45,224 bases of DNA from Gillisia sp. UBA3175. GTDB taxonomy: Bacteria; Bacteroidota; Bacteroidia; Flavobacteriales; Flavobacteriaceae. How positions within the stretch are numbered: position 1 is the first letter of the stretch; each line of letters begins with the position of its first letter. Below, piece by piece: positions 1 through 8,902 of this stretch. The stretch is from contig DEXV01000005.1 of NCBI GenBank assembly GCA_002364325.1, positions 3,162 to 48,385 of the forward strand, written 5' to 3'. The translations under genes and the position numbers were made by a program. The notes under the pieces were generated by a model. The model saw only the letters and a list, made by a program, of their open reading frames with translations. It was not told the DNA's origin and ran no database searches.

Positions 1-1754
1 TTGTTACTATTAATCCTGCTAATTATGCCGGAGAAGATGGAGATCTAACTGTTTGTGAAAGCGATGACTCTGACCATAGTTTATTTGATGAATTAGGAGG
101 CACACCCCAATCAGGTGGATCTTGGACTGCTCCTGGCGGAGGAGATTTTGATGGAAGTTTCAATGCATCCAGCGATACTGCAGGTACTTATACCTATACA
201 GTAGATGCTGATGGAACTGATGGCCCATGTGCTGCAGATTCAGCAGTGGTAGAATTAACTATTACCCCTGCTAATGATGCCGGAGACGATGGAGAACTAA
301 CTGTTTGTTCCGATGATGTAACTGATTATAGTTTATTTGATGAATTAGGCGGTTCCCCACAAGCCGGTGGAACTTGGACAGCTCCTGGAGGAGGTGATTT
401 TGATGGAAGTTTTAATGCATCCACTGATGCGGCAGGAACCTATATCTATACAGTAGATGCTGATGGAGAGGGACCATGTCCTGAGGATTCAGCCGATGTT
501 GTTGTTACTATTAATCCATTGCCTCCATTAACAATCCAAATTGCACCAAATGATTGCTTCTCAGACCCAATAAATCCTGGTAAGTTTGTTGTTACATCTA
601 CTACAACTGGATTAAAATTCAGTTTAGATGGAGGGACTTTTGTGGTGTATACTGGAGAATATACAGGCCTAGCTCCAGGAAGTCATTCGATAAAAGCAAA
701 AGATGATATTACTGGTTGTGAATCACTATTACTGTTTAATATAGATCAGCCGTTTAGCTCACCTGTATCTCCAATTTTATCTGCTGTTCAACCTGATTGT
801 GCAACTTTAAAAGGAACTATAAGTGTTACGAATGTTGTAGCAGGCCAAACATATGCTATAAAATTAAAATCAGACCTAAGCGATCCTGTGTATGCGAGTT
901 ATCCAACAAATGGTTTTGAGAATTTAGATCCAGGAGTTTATGTTGTACTTGTTAAAAGTGCAGATGGATGTTCTGGTTCAGGTGCAGAAATCACTTTAAT
1001 AGAGCCAAATTGCGTCACAGGAGAAGGATGTACTCTAGGTTACTGGAAAAACCATACCACAAAATGGTGTTCTACTTATACCACCTGTACTCTGTATAGC
1101 AGCGTTTTCACACCATCAGCTGAATTCTCTCTTATATATCCAAACCTAACATTGCTTCAAGCCCTAAATTTAATGGGTAATACAGATGGTGAAAATCTGG
1201 CGCGACAATCAGTAGCTGCATTACTAAATGCATGTAGTAGTAGTGTAGGCTATGATTTAACCGAGGCGCAAGTAATAGCACAAACTAATGCAGCATGGCT
1301 TTCTGGAGGTAGCAATATAAATACCGTAGCTACAGCTCTTGATGTACTAAATAATCAGTTATGTACCTTAGGAGGGCCTCGATCCACAAAACCTACACCA
1401 ATTTGTGTAGCTGCAAAAGGAAAACCTGTTAGCAAAGTTGCTAATACTGTAGCAAAAGGTTCTGGAAATGTTACTTTGGATAGTAATTCCAACGCAAAAC
1501 AATTTAGAGCATCTCCTGTACCTTTTAGAGAAACACTAAGCATTGAGTATGACTTTGATTATTCTTCAGCAGCAAAAATTCAGTTGTTCGATCTACAAGG
1601 AAGATTGCTTCGTACTTATAATGAAGCCAATGCCTTTAAAGGAAAAGTTACAGAGCTAAGTATCGACTTTAGAACAAGAGCAAGTCAAGTGTACGTGATC
1701 AAGATAACTACCGATAGAGATGTGTTTACGAAAAAGATCATTTCTGATAAATAA
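1..1754 (+). CDS. Secreted repeat protein with T9SS type A C-terminal sorting domain (5' truncated)
   Basis: The reading frame is open from base 3 to the stop at 1752-1754, so the gene begins outside the window; the in-frame GTG at 246 is not a real start. The visible part begins with two repeats of about 84 and 83 residues, each with a cysteine, a TAPGGGDFDGSFNAS-like core and a GTYTYTVDADG end. A cysteine-rich module beginning GCTLGYWKNH follows (about bases 1026-1370). The last 80 or so residues, starting near SPVPFRETLSIEYDF and ending in VFTKKIISDK, look like the type A sorting domain that the type IX system recognises at the outer membrane. The protein is therefore probably secreted or cell-surface attached. 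Its binding target cannot be read from the sequence. An adhesin or surface-layer role is inference. Confidence 0.85.
   Translation, partial: VTINPANYAGEDGDLTVCESDDSDHSLFDELGGTPQSGGSWTAPGGGDFDGSFNASSDTAGTYTYTVDADGTDGPCAADSAVVELTITPANDAGDDGELTVCSDDVTDYSLFDELGGSPQAGGTWTAPGGGDFDGSFNASTDAAGTYIYTVDADGEGPCPEDSADVVVTINPLPPLTIQIAPNDCFSDPINPGKFVVTSTTTGLKFSLDGGTFVVYTGEYTGLAPGSHSIKAKDDITGCESLLLFNIDQPFSSPVSPILSAVQPDCATLKGTISVTNVVAGQTYAIKLKSDLSDPVYASYPTNGFENLDPGVYVVLVKSADGCSGSGAEITLIEPNCVTGEGCTLGYWKNHTTKWCSTYTTCTLYSSVFTPSAEFSLIYPNLTLLQALNLMGNTDGENLARQSVAALLNACSSSVGYDLTEAQVIAQTNAAWLSGGSNINTVATALDVLNNQLCTLGGPRSTKPTPICVAAKGKPVSKVANTVAKGSGNVTLDSNSNAKQFRASPVPFRETLSIEYDFDYSSAAKIQLFDLQGRLLRTYNEANAFKGKVTELSIDFRTRASQVYVIKITTDRDVFTKKIISDK
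3..503 (+). repeat. Two in-frame adhesin repeats (252 and 249 bp)
   Basis: Unit 1 runs from base 3 to 254 and unit 2 from 255 to 503; a third start (ACTATTAATCC) is seen at 507 and then diverges. Both units encode the series ITPANxAG(E/D)DG, LTVC, FDELGG, TWTAPGGGDFDGSFNAS and GTYxYTVDADG. The repeat series probably continues upstream of the window. Confidence 0.85.
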
Positions 1755-1775
1755 TTATTAACCAACCTAAAATAG

Positions 1776-1800
1776 AAAAGCAGCCGAAAGGCTGCTTTTT
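1776..1800. terminator. Bidirectional intrinsic terminator
   Basis: The hairpin AAAAGCAGCC-GAAA-GGCTGCTTTT has A and T runs on both sides. It lies between two convergent genes, 22 bases after the stop of the secreted protein gene and 20 bases beyond the stop of the acyl-CoA dehydrogenase gene, so it can serve both strands. Confidence 0.9.
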
Positions 1801-1819
1801 GTATTTATATGTGGAGTGA

Positions 1820-2962
1820 TTATCCGTTGATGATACTTCTGGAGATCACTATTTTTTGAATTTCTGAAGTTCCTTCGTAGATTTGGGTGATCTTTGCATC
1901 GCGCATCATACGTTCTACATGATAATCTTTTACAAATCCATTTCCTCCATGTACTTGTACGGCTTCCACAGATACATCCATTGCTACTTGAGAAGCGTAT
2001 AATTTAGCCATAGCTCCGGAAAGATCATAATTACCATTAGTGTCTTTATCTACAGCAGCCTTCATCACTAACAATCTTGCCGCTTCTATAGAAACATGCA
2101 TATCTGCTAATTTAAAAGCGATAGCTTGATGATTGCAAATTTCAGTTCCAAAAGCTTTACGTTCTTTGGAATATTTTAAAGATAACTCATAAGCTCCACC
2201 TGCAATTCCTAAAGCTTGAGCGGCTATTCCAATTCTTCCACCTGCTAATGTTTTCATTGCGAATTTAAATCCGAAACCATCTTCTCCAATTCTGTTCTCT
2301 TTCGGAACTTTTACATCATTAAAAATTAAAGAATGTGTATCACTTCCTCTAATTCCTAATTTGTTTTCTTTTGGGCCTATTTCAAAACCTTCCCAGGTTT
2401 TTTCTACAATAAATGCATTGATGCCTTTATGCTTTTTCTCCCGATCGGTTTGTGCAATCACTAAATAGAAATCTGCGGTGTTTCCGTTAGTGATCCAGTT
2501 TTTGGTTCCGTTTAAAATATAATGGTCACCGTGGTCTATAGCCGTTGTTTTTTGTGAAGTGGCATCACTTCCAGCTTCTGGCTCTGAGAGACAGAATGCT
2601 CCAATGGACTCACCCGTAGTTAATTTAGTAAGATATTTTTCTTTTTGCTCTTTATTTCCAAAGGTGTCCAGACCCCAACAAACCAAGGAGTTATTAACAG
2701 ACATTACTACAGAAGCAGATGCATCTATTTTGGAGATCTCTTCCATCGCAAGTACGTAAGAAACCGTATCCATTCCGCCGCCACCATATTCTGGAGAGGC
2801 CATCATTCCCATGAAACCCAGCTCCCCCATTTTTTTGATCTGCTCTGTTGGGAACTCTTGCTTATCATCTCTTTCAATTACTCCCGGTAAAAGTTCGCTA
2901 TTAGCAAAGTCTCTGGCAGCATCACGAATCATTATATGCTCTTCTGTAAGTTTAAAATCCAT
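1820..2962 (-). CDS. Acyl-CoA dehydrogenase (short/medium-chain type)
   Basis: This 380-residue protein matches the usual length of the FAD-dependent acyl-CoA dehydrogenase family, which catalyses the alpha,beta-desaturation of acyl-CoA thioesters in fatty-acid or branched-chain amino-acid breakdown. Both family signatures are visible: CLSEPEAGSDA near residue 125 and YEGTSEIQ near the C-terminus, where Glu363 (in IYEGT) is the expected catalytic base of butyryl-CoA dehydrogenase-like enzymes. There is no signal peptide, so it is cytoplasmic. The gene stands alone, divergent from anmK, and has a well-formed promoter at 3000-3030. The exact chain length or substrate cannot be told from sequence by eye. 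Confidence 0.93.
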   Translation of the reverse strand: MDFKLTEEHIMIRDAARDFANSELLPGVIERDDKQEFPTEQIKKMGELGFMGMMASPEYGGGGMDTVSYVLAMEEISKIDASASVVMSVNNSLVCWGLDTFGNKEQKEKYLTKLTTGESIGAFCLSEPEAGSDATSQKTTAIDHGDHYILNGTKNWITNGNTADFYLVIAQTDREKKHKGINAFIVEKTWEGFEIGPKENKLGIRGSDTHSLIFNDVKVPKENRIGEDGFGFKFAMKTLAGGRIGIAAQALGIAGGAYELSLKYSKERKAFGTEICNHQAIAFKLADMHVSIEAARLLVMKAAVDKDTNGNYDLSGAMAKLYASQVAMDVSVEAVQVHGGNGFVKDYHVERMMRDAKITQIYEGTSEIQKIVISRSIING

Positions 2963-2999
2963 TTGGCAATTTATTTTAAAAATTCAATTTTTTTGTGTG

Positions 3000-3030
3000 C
3001 AAAGATACCTTTTTGACCCCTAATATTCAA
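3000..3030 (-). promoter_or_regulatory. Bacteroidota-type promoter of the acyl-CoA dehydrogenase gene
   Basis: On the minus strand, TTG (3030-3028) is followed by 20 bases and then TATCTTTG (3007-3000), a full match to the TTG / TAnnTTTG primary promoter of this phylum. Transcription would begin near 2993, giving a leader of about 30 bases. Confidence 0.75.
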
Positions 3031-3054
3031 TTAAGAATAATTATTTTTACGAAT

Positions 3055-4119
3055 ATGGAAATTAAAGAATATAAGGTTTTAGGAATAATGTCTGGTACTT
3101 CATTAGATGGAGTAGATATCGCATGGATACATTTTATCAAAGGAACGCAATGGGATTTCAAAATCTTGAAGGCGGAAACCTTTGCCTATTCCAATTCGTG
3201 GAAGGAAAAATTGAACACTGCTTTAAAGCTGTCACCCATTGAATTAATGGAATTGGATGAAGAGTACACAGATTATTTAGCTGAATTAACTTCAGAATTT
3301 ATTCAGAAAAATAAAGTTGAAGATTTGGATGCGGTTTGTAGCCATGGGCATACCATAAAACATGAACCTGAGAATGGCTTAACGCTACAGATAGGAAATC
3401 TTCCTCATTTGGCAGAACTGGTTGGGGAAATGGTAATTTGTGATTTTCGAGTTCAAGATGTAGCTTTAGGTGGTCAAGGTGCGCCCTTAGTGCCAATAGG
3501 AGATGAGCTCTTATTTTGGGAATATACTTATTGTTTAAATTTGGGAGGTTTTGCGAATATTTCTTCAAAAAAAGGAGGAAAGAGGATCGCTTATGATATT
3601 TGTGCGGTAAACACAGTTCTTAATTTTTATGCTGAAAAATTAGGCTATGATTATGATGAAGCTGGAAAGATTGCACGTAGCGGTAAATTTAATCCCGATC
3701 TCAATAAACAATTAGAAAATCTAGCTTTTTATAAGTTGCCTTCCCCCAAATCTTTAGGAATAGAATGGGTGAATACTTCAATTTTACCAATTCTCAAGGA
3801 TTTTGAGAAGGATATCCCTTCAATAATGAATACGTATTGCCAACATATAGCATCAGAAATACTAAAAAATATCAAGAATGATCCTGAAGTTGAAGTGCTG
3901 GTAACCGGAGGTGGCGCCTTTAATGAATTTTTATTGGAACTACTTCAGCAAAAAACTACAGCCAAGATCTCTATACCAGCTTCAGAAATTATAAACTTTA
4001 AGGAAGCAGTGATCTTCGGATTCTTGGGGGTGCTCAAATTAAGAGAAGAGATTAATGTATTGAGTTCTGTTACCGGTGCAGAACATGATCATTGCGCAGG
4101 GGTGGTATTTGAGCCCTAA
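3055..4119 (+). CDS. anmK: Anhydro-N-acetylmuramic acid kinase
   Basis: AnmK phosphorylates and opens 1,6-anhydro-MurNAc released during cell-wall turnover, giving MurNAc-6-phosphate for recycling. The 354-residue protein has the family ATP-binding start MSGTSLDGVD (residues 12-21), the segment VICDFRVQDVALGGQGAPL with the expected catalytic Asp, and a late GGGAFN motif. The frame extends upstream to 2995, but that stretch overlaps the promoter of the divergent gene and lacks family similarity, so I chose the ATG at 3055. A TATTTTTA box (3042-3049) sits only five bases before this ATG. It is cytoplasmic. MurF, at 11090-12400, is another peptidoglycan enzyme in the window but is not linked in an operon. 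Confidence 0.93.
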   Translation: MEIKEYKVLGIMSGTSLDGVDIAWIHFIKGTQWDFKILKAETFAYSNSWKEKLNTALKLSPIELMELDEEYTDYLAELTSEFIQKNKVEDLDAVCSHGHTIKHEPENGLTLQIGNLPHLAELVGEMVICDFRVQDVALGGQGAPLVPIGDELLFWEYTYCLNLGGFANISSKKGGKRIAYDICAVNTVLNFYAEKLGYDYDEAGKIARSGKFNPDLNKQLENLAFYKLPSPKSLGIEWVNTSILPILKDFEKDIPSIMNTYCQHIASEILKNIKNDPEVEVLVTGGGAFNEFLLELLQQKTTAKISIPASEIINFKEAVIFGFLGVLKLREEINVLSSVTGAEHDHCAGVVFEP

Positions 4120-4157
4120 TAATTTATAAAATACCACATAGCGGTGATTTTGTTTTT

Positions 4158-4165
4158 TATATTTG
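4158..4165 (+). promoter_or_regulatory. -10 element TATATTTG before the amino-acid dehydrogenase gene
   Basis: TATATTTG matches TAnnTTTG exactly and lies 19 bases before the ATG at 4185. No good TTG was found at the expected upstream spacing, so the -33 part is weak. Confidence 0.5.
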
Positions 4166-4184
4166 CGACCAAATTGAGTTATAC

Positions 4185-5411
4185 ATGAAAGATTTACTGA
4201 ATATCTACGAAAATAAAGAGCCTGAAATAGTTTTTAACTGGAAGGATGCCGAGACGGAAGCGGAAGGTTGGACTGTGATAAATTCACTTAGAGGTGGAGC
4301 AGCAGGTGGTGGAACCAGAATGCGTAAAGGATTAGATATGAATGAAGTGCTCTCTTTGGCGAAGACTATGGAAGTGAAATTCACGGTATCTGGACCAGCA
4401 ATTGGTGGTGCAAAATCTGGAATTAATTTTGATCCTAACGATCCTCGTAAAAAAGGAGTTTTGGAGCGTTGGTATAAAGCAGTTTCTCCTTTATTAAAAA
4501 GTTATTACGGGACTGGTGGAGATCTTAATGTAGATGAAATTCATGAAGTAATTCCAATAACAGAGAATTGTGGAGTTTGGCATCCGCAAGAAGGGGTTTT
4601 TAATGGACATTTTCACCCAACCGAAGCAGATAAAATAAATAGAATTGGACAGTTACGTCACGGGGTGATCAAGGTTTTGGAAAATCCGGTATATTCTCCA
4701 GATGTTTCTAGAAAATATACCGTTGCAGATATGATCACTGGATACGGTGTTGCCGAAGCTGTTAAGCATTATTATAGTATTTATGGAGGTGAAGTAAAAG
4801 GAAAGAAAGCCATCGTTCAAGGATTTGGAAATGTTGGATCTGCAGCTGCCTATTACTTTTCTCAAATGGGTGTTAAAGTAATTGGAATTATAGACCGGGT
4901 TGGTGGACTTATAAATGAAGATGGTTTCTCTTTTGAAGAAATAAAGGATTTATTCCTTAATAAAGATGGGAATACCTTAAAGCATCCAAACTTGATCCCT
5001 TTTGAAGAGATCAATGAGAAAATCTGGAATTTAAATGCCGATATATTCGCTCCCTGTGCATCTTCAAGATTGGTAACTAAAGATCAAATTGAAAAGTTGA
5101 TAAAAGGAGGTTTGGAAGTGATATCTAGTGGCGCCAATGTTCCTTTTGCAGATAAAGAAATTTTCTTTGGACCTATTATGGAATATACAGATGAAAAAGT
5201 GAGTGTTGTTCCAGACTTTATCGCAAATTGCGGGATGGCTAGAGTGTTTGCTTATTTTATGGAAAGACGAGTGCAAATGACTGATGAAGCCATATTTAAT
5301 GACACGTCTATGACCATTAAAAACGCCATACAAAACACATTTAATAATAATAGTTCAAAAACAGGAATAAGTAGTACTGCTTTTGAAATTGCATTGAAAC
5401 AATTAGTGTAG
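4185..5411 (+). CDS. Glu/Leu/Phe/Val-family amino-acid dehydrogenase
   Basis: The 408-residue protein belongs to the family that reversibly deaminates an amino acid to its 2-oxo acid with NAD(P). Visible landmarks are GGAAGGGTR near residue 38, the substrate-site Lys65 in MEVKF, the catalytic Lys77 in GGAKSG, the catalytic Asp113 in TGGDLNVDE, and a Rossmann motif GFGNVGS near residue 209. It is longer than typical leucine dehydrogenases (about 365) and shorter than common hexameric glutamate dehydrogenases (about 445). I therefore leave the substrate open; leucine, valine or glutamate are all possible. It is a single gene, cytoplasmic, with its own -10 element. Confidence 0.88.
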   Translation: MKDLLNIYENKEPEIVFNWKDAETEAEGWTVINSLRGGAAGGGTRMRKGLDMNEVLSLAKTMEVKFTVSGPAIGGAKSGINFDPNDPRKKGVLERWYKAVSPLLKSYYGTGGDLNVDEIHEVIPITENCGVWHPQEGVFNGHFHPTEADKINRIGQLRHGVIKVLENPVYSPDVSRKYTVADMITGYGVAEAVKHYYSIYGGEVKGKKAIVQGFGNVGSAAAYYFSQMGVKVIGIIDRVGGLINEDGFSFEEIKDLFLNKDGNTLKHPNLIPFEEINEKIWNLNADIFAPCASSRLVTKDQIEKLIKGGLEVISSGANVPFADKEIFFGPIMEYTDEKVSVVPDFIANCGMARVFAYFMERRVQMTDEAIFNDTSMTIKNAIQNTFNNNSSKTGISSTAFEIALKQLV

Positions 5412-5470
5412 ATTTATTGCTACAATTAAAATAACATTCTCACGTTACATTAACAAACCTATCTTTACTT

Positions 5471-6172
5471 ATGTTATACTTTTTCCAAGATGCCGACACT
5501 GTTCAAACAGCCCTACAGGTAGAACCTGTCGTAGAAGAGAAAACTCTTTCATTATTCGATCTAATGATGAGTGGTGGTTTGGGAGGCCAGATCATTATCG
5601 GGATTTTATTTATCCTGCTATTTGTAGCAGTGTATATTTATTTAGAGAGATTATTTGCCATAAAGGCCGCAACGCAGGTAGACCCCAATTTTATGCTTCA
5701 AATTAAAGATAATGTTTTAAATGGAAATATAGAATCGGCTAAAATTAGATGTGCGCAGAATAATTCTCCGGTTGCAAGATTAACCGAAAAAGGGATCTCC
5801 AGAATTGGTAGTCCTTTAGAAGATATCAATACCGCTATTGAGAATGCAGGTAGATTAGAAGTATATAAACTAGAAAAGAATGTTAGTGTTTTGGCAACCA
5901 TTGCAGGAGCTGCTCCAATGATCGGGTTTCTTGGAACTGTAATTGGTATGGTTTTAGCTTTTCACACGTTAGCAACAAGCAGTGGTCAGGCAGAAATGGG
6001 ATTACTTGCAGAAGGTATTTATACTGCAATGACAACTACAGTAGCAGGACTAATTGTAGGGATCATCGCTTATATTGGTTATAACCATTTAGTGGTAAAG
6101 ACAGATAAGGTAGTGCACCAGATGGAAGCTACAGCGGTAGATTTCCTTGACCTTTTAAACGAACCTGTTTAA
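5471..6172 (+). CDS. exbB: MotA/TolQ/ExbB proton channel protein
   Basis: ExbB forms the inner-membrane proton channel core that, with ExbD, drives TonB and so powers outer-membrane receptors. The 233-residue protein has three hydrophobic spans, roughly residues 40-58, 138-164 and 186-204, and the family segment GAAPMIGFLGTVIGM followed by AMTTTVAGLIVGI. The short N-terminal part before the first span is typical of the Bacteroidota form. It opens a four-gene run: exbD starts one base after this stop. A TATCTTTA box at 5460-5467 lies three bases before the ATG. TolQ is the alternative name in this superfamily, but the tonB-like gene that follows supports ExbB. Confidence 0.9.
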   Translation: MLYFFQDADTVQTALQVEPVVEEKTLSLFDLMMSGGLGGQIIIGILFILLFVAVYIYLERLFAIKAATQVDPNFMLQIKDNVLNGNIESAKIRCAQNNSPVARLTEKGISRIGSPLEDINTAIENAGRLEVYKLEKNVSVLATIAGAAPMIGFLGTVIGMVLAFHTLATSSGQAEMGLLAEGIYTAMTTTVAGLIVGIIAYIGYNHLVVKTDKVVHQMEATAVDFLDLLNEPV

Positions 6173-6173
6173 G

Positions 6174-6575
6174 ATGAATTTAAGAAGTAGAAATAAAGTA
6201 AGCGCAGACTTTAGTATGAGTTCTATGACAGATATTGTATTTCTGTTATTGATATTTTTCATGCTAACCTCGCCAGCTATAACCCCTGAAGCATTAGATC
6301 TTATTTTGCCAAAGGCAAAAGGAAAGACCACTAATAAATCCAATCTTTCTGTAAGTATCACGAAAGATCTTCAGGTATATATAGATAATGATAGAATAAG
6401 CAACAGTGCATTAGAAAGTACGCTTATTACAAAACTGAGTGGTGTAGAAGACCCAACTATTATTCTTAGAGCAGAAGAAGGAGTGCCAATAGAAAAAGCA
6501 GTGAACGTTATGGACATTGCCAACAGGAATAAATATAAGATCGTGCTTGCTGTTAAACCCGAAAAAGTAAATTAA
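6174..6575 (+). CDS. exbD: Biopolymer transport protein ExbD/TolR
   Basis: The 133-residue protein has the family layout: a short basic cytoplasmic tail, one membrane span (about residues 19-34) and a periplasmic domain. The channel aspartate essential in this family is visible as Asp20 in SMTDIVFLLLIFFML. It works with ExbB in the proton-driven motor. The ATG lies one base after the exbB stop, so translation is probably coupled. The tonB-like gene starts 13 bases downstream. Confidence 0.92.
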   Translation: MNLRSRNKVSADFSMSSMTDIVFLLLIFFMLTSPAITPEALDLILPKAKGKTTNKSNLSVSITKDLQVYIDNDRISNSALESTLITKLSGVEDPTIILRAEEGVPIEKAVNVMDIANRNKYKIVLAVKPEKVN

Positions 6576-6588
6576 TAATAACAACTCT

Positions 6589-7407
6589 GTGAGCTTTCTA
6601 GATACCAAACACGAAAAAAAATCTTTTACCATCACGGTAGTATTACACGTGTTGCTCATACTTATTTTATTATTAGTTGGATTACAGTATTTAGATCCAC
6701 CTCCAGAAAACGGAATTGCCATTAATTTTGGTACTTCTGAAGTTGGATCTGGAGAAAAACAACCTACAGAAGCTATAAAATCGGCTCCGCAAAAATCGGC
6801 TCCTCCTGTAGTTGCGCAACCTAAAACCCAAGTTGAAGAAGTGGTTACTCAGGAATCTGAAGAAGCTCCGGTCATTCAGAAAAAAGCAGAGAAAAAACCA
6901 GTTATTCAGGAAACTAAAGTAGAACCTAAAAAATTACCACCTGCTAAAAAACCAGATCCTACTCCAGATAAATCTACTACAGATGCTATGAGCAGTATCT
7001 TGAACGGTCCAAAAAGCGATGGTACTGCAACCGGTGGTGAAGGGAATGATAGAGTTGCCGGAGATAAAGGTAGTAGAGATGGAGATCCTAATGCAAGTGC
7101 ATATTACGGTAATGGCTCGGGATTGGACGGAGATGGAAATTACAGATTAGGTGGAAGAAAAGCATTGAATAAGGAGAAGATCCCACAAGATTGTAATGAA
7201 TTTGGTATTGTGGTTGTAAAGATCACCGTAAATCAAAATGGTCAAGTTATAAATGCGAGTCCAGGACAAAAGGGAACTACTAACAGTGCTGCTTGTTTAA
7301 CAGAGCCAGCTAGAAAAGCTGCTTTAGCAACTAGATTTAACAGTGACTCCAATGCACCATCTGTGCAAACCGGTTACATTACCTATAATTTTAAATTATC
7401 TGAATAG
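6589..7407 (+). CDS. TonB-type energy transducer
   Basis: The 272-residue protein starts at GTG 6589 and has a cytoplasmic N-terminus, a membrane anchor at about residues 13-33 and a long Pro/Lys/Glu-rich periplasmic spacer (about residues 55-130). A Gly/Asp-rich stretch follows, and then a C-terminal beta domain with GIVVVKITVNQNGQV that resembles TonB C-terminal folds. TonB carries motor energy across the periplasm to outer-membrane receptors. The position directly after exbB and exbD supports this job; the C-terminal domain is divergent, so a TolA-like role is the alternative. The gene ends in TAG, whose G is the first base of the folC GTG start. Confidence 0.8.
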   Translation: MSFLDTKHEKKSFTITVVLHVLLILILLLVGLQYLDPPPENGIAINFGTSEVGSGEKQPTEAIKSAPQKSAPPVVAQPKTQVEEVVTQESEEAPVIQKKAEKKPVIQETKVEPKKLPPAKKPDPTPDKSTTDAMSSILNGPKSDGTATGGEGNDRVAGDKGSRDGDPNASAYYGNGSGLDGDGNYRLGGRKALNKEKIPQDCNEFGIVVVKITVNQNGQVINASPGQKGTTNSAACLTEPARKAALATRFNSDSNAPSVQTGYITYNFKLSE

Positions 7408-8630
7408 TGCTTGATTATTCACAAACTGTTGATTGGATGTTTCAGCAGTTGCCAATGTATCAGCGTGTTGGCGCAGATGCTTTTAAGAAAGATCTTACTA
7501 ACATTATTAATTTCTCAGAATTTCTGGGAAATCCTCACAACAATTTTAAGACCCTACATGTTGCTGGAACCAATGGAAAAGGTTCTACCAGCCATATGCT
7601 TGCTTCAATTCTTCAAGAAGCCGGATACAAGGTTGGATTATATACCTCGCCGCATCTTATAGATTTTAGGGAGCGAATTAAGATCAATGGAAAAGAAATT
7701 CCGGAAAATGAAGTTGTAGCTTTTATAGATTCAAATAAGAATTACTTAGAAAGTAATAAAATGTCCTTTTTTGAAATGAGCGTGGGTATGGCCTTTACTT
7801 ACTTCGGTAAAGAAAAAGTAGATGTTGCTGTTATTGAAGTTGGATTAGGTGGCAGATTAGATTCTACTAATATCATTCATCCCTTACTTTCAGTGATCAC
7901 TAATATTGGCTTGGATCATACGGACATTTTGGGAAATACCTTGGAAGAGATCGCGGCAGAGAAAGCGGGCATTATAAAGCTTAATACACCAGTAGTTATT
8001 GGTGAGCATCAAGACGAGACATTTCCAGTATTTCAAAAGATAGCAGAAAAAAATTCTGCGAAATTGATCTTAGCTTCACTGGAAGATATAGTTCTAGAAA
8101 CAGATCTTAAAGGGGATTACCAGGATAAGAATTCCAGAACAGCATATGTAGCAACCAAAGAACTTCAATCTCTTGGATTTAATATTTCATCAGAAAATAT
8201 TGAACGAGGATTATTAACTGTGATTAGTAATACCGGTTTGCAGGGAAGGTGGCAGCAACTTCAATTGAAGCCTAAAGTAATTTGCGATACAGCTCATAAT
8301 AAGGAGGGACTTACGTATGTTATGGCACAGCTAAAAAAGGAATCTTTTAAAAAATTGCATATAGTTCTGGGGTTTGTAAGTGATAAAAAATTAGATACTG
8401 TATTGCCATTATTTCCTATAGATGCTACCTATTATTTTTGCAAGCCAAATATTCCAAGAGGTTTGGATGAAAAAATACTTATTCAAGAAGCCGCAAAATT
8501 TCATTTAGAAGGAAATGCTTATTCAAGTATTAAAGTGGCTTATGAGACTGCTTTAAACAATGCAAATGAAGAAGATCTAATCTTTGTTGGTGGTAGCACC
8601 TTTGTGGTGGCGGAAGCATTAGCTATCTAA
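7407..8630 (+). CDS. folC: Bifunctional folylpolyglutamate/dihydrofolate synthase
   Basis: FolC adds glutamate to dihydropteroate and to folates. The 407-residue protein has the Mur-ligase-like P-loop HVAGTNGKGSTS (about residues 51-62), the segment VGLGGRLDSTN, the ITNIGLDHTDILG motif with the metal-binding His, and a late DTAHNKEG motif. These are all family hallmarks. The start is GTG at 7407, overlapping the last base of the previous stop, so it is translated as part of the exbB operon. Folate and transport functions are unrelated; the link is probably only transcriptional. It is cytoplasmic. Confidence 0.92.
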   Translation: MLDYSQTVDWMFQQLPMYQRVGADAFKKDLTNIINFSEFLGNPHNNFKTLHVAGTNGKGSTSHMLASILQEAGYKVGLYTSPHLIDFRERIKINGKEIPENEVVAFIDSNKNYLESNKMSFFEMSVGMAFTYFGKEKVDVAVIEVGLGGRLDSTNIIHPLLSVITNIGLDHTDILGNTLEEIAAEKAGIIKLNTPVVIGEHQDETFPVFQKIAEKNSAKLILASLEDIVLETDLKGDYQDKNSRTAYVATKELQSLGFNISSENIERGLLTVISNTGLQGRWQQLQLKPKVICDTAHNKEGLTYVMAQLKKESFKKLHIVLGFVSDKKLDTVLPLFPIDATYYFCKPNIPRGLDEKILIQEAAKFHLEGNAYSSIKVAYETALNNANEEDLIFVGGSTFVVAEALAI

Positions 8631-8850
8631 GATAAATGGATTTAACTTTGAAATTACTTATCAAATAAATAATTTAATATTTTAACTAGAACTAAGGTGA
8701 ATCTAAGAAGCTCAAGGCTCGAGGTTTTATAAAATAATTCCTATGATATTGAGTCTGAATCTTTTAATTCAGCGTTTTTTCTTTTTGTAAAATATTTATA
8801 AATTGGATTGTTGTTGACGCTAAATTTATTTGATTTTTTTTAAATTTTAG
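8631..8850. other. Intergenic stretch after folC, nothing recognised
   Basis: I see no open frame, strong hairpin or repeat here. It is AT-rich and leads into the tRNA promoter at 8851. Confidence 0.5.
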
Positions 8851-8881
8851 TTTGTCATATTCAAAATGTAGTCTATATTTG
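8851..8881 (+). promoter_or_regulatory. Promoter of the tRNA-Val genes
   Basis: TTTG (8851-8854), 19 bases, then TATATTTG (8874-8881) is an exact match to the Bacteroidota primary promoter with ideal spacing. The first tRNA begins 21 bases later, which fits a short 5' leader. Confidence 0.85.
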
Positions 8882-8902
8882 CATCCGCATTCAAGCGATT
8901 GC

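Noticed and set aside
1..503. CRISPR-like repeats at the left edge
   Set aside because: The units are 250 bases, in frame and encode protein repeats; no short repeat-spacer pattern exists anywhere in the window.
1355..1543. Antisense frame inside the secreted protein gene
   Set aside because: The plus-strand frame is continuous and carries recognisable domains; the antisense frame has none.
7411..7662. Open frame in folC in another phase
   Set aside because: The folC frame shows clear family motifs over the same bases, and this frame has no recognisable feature.
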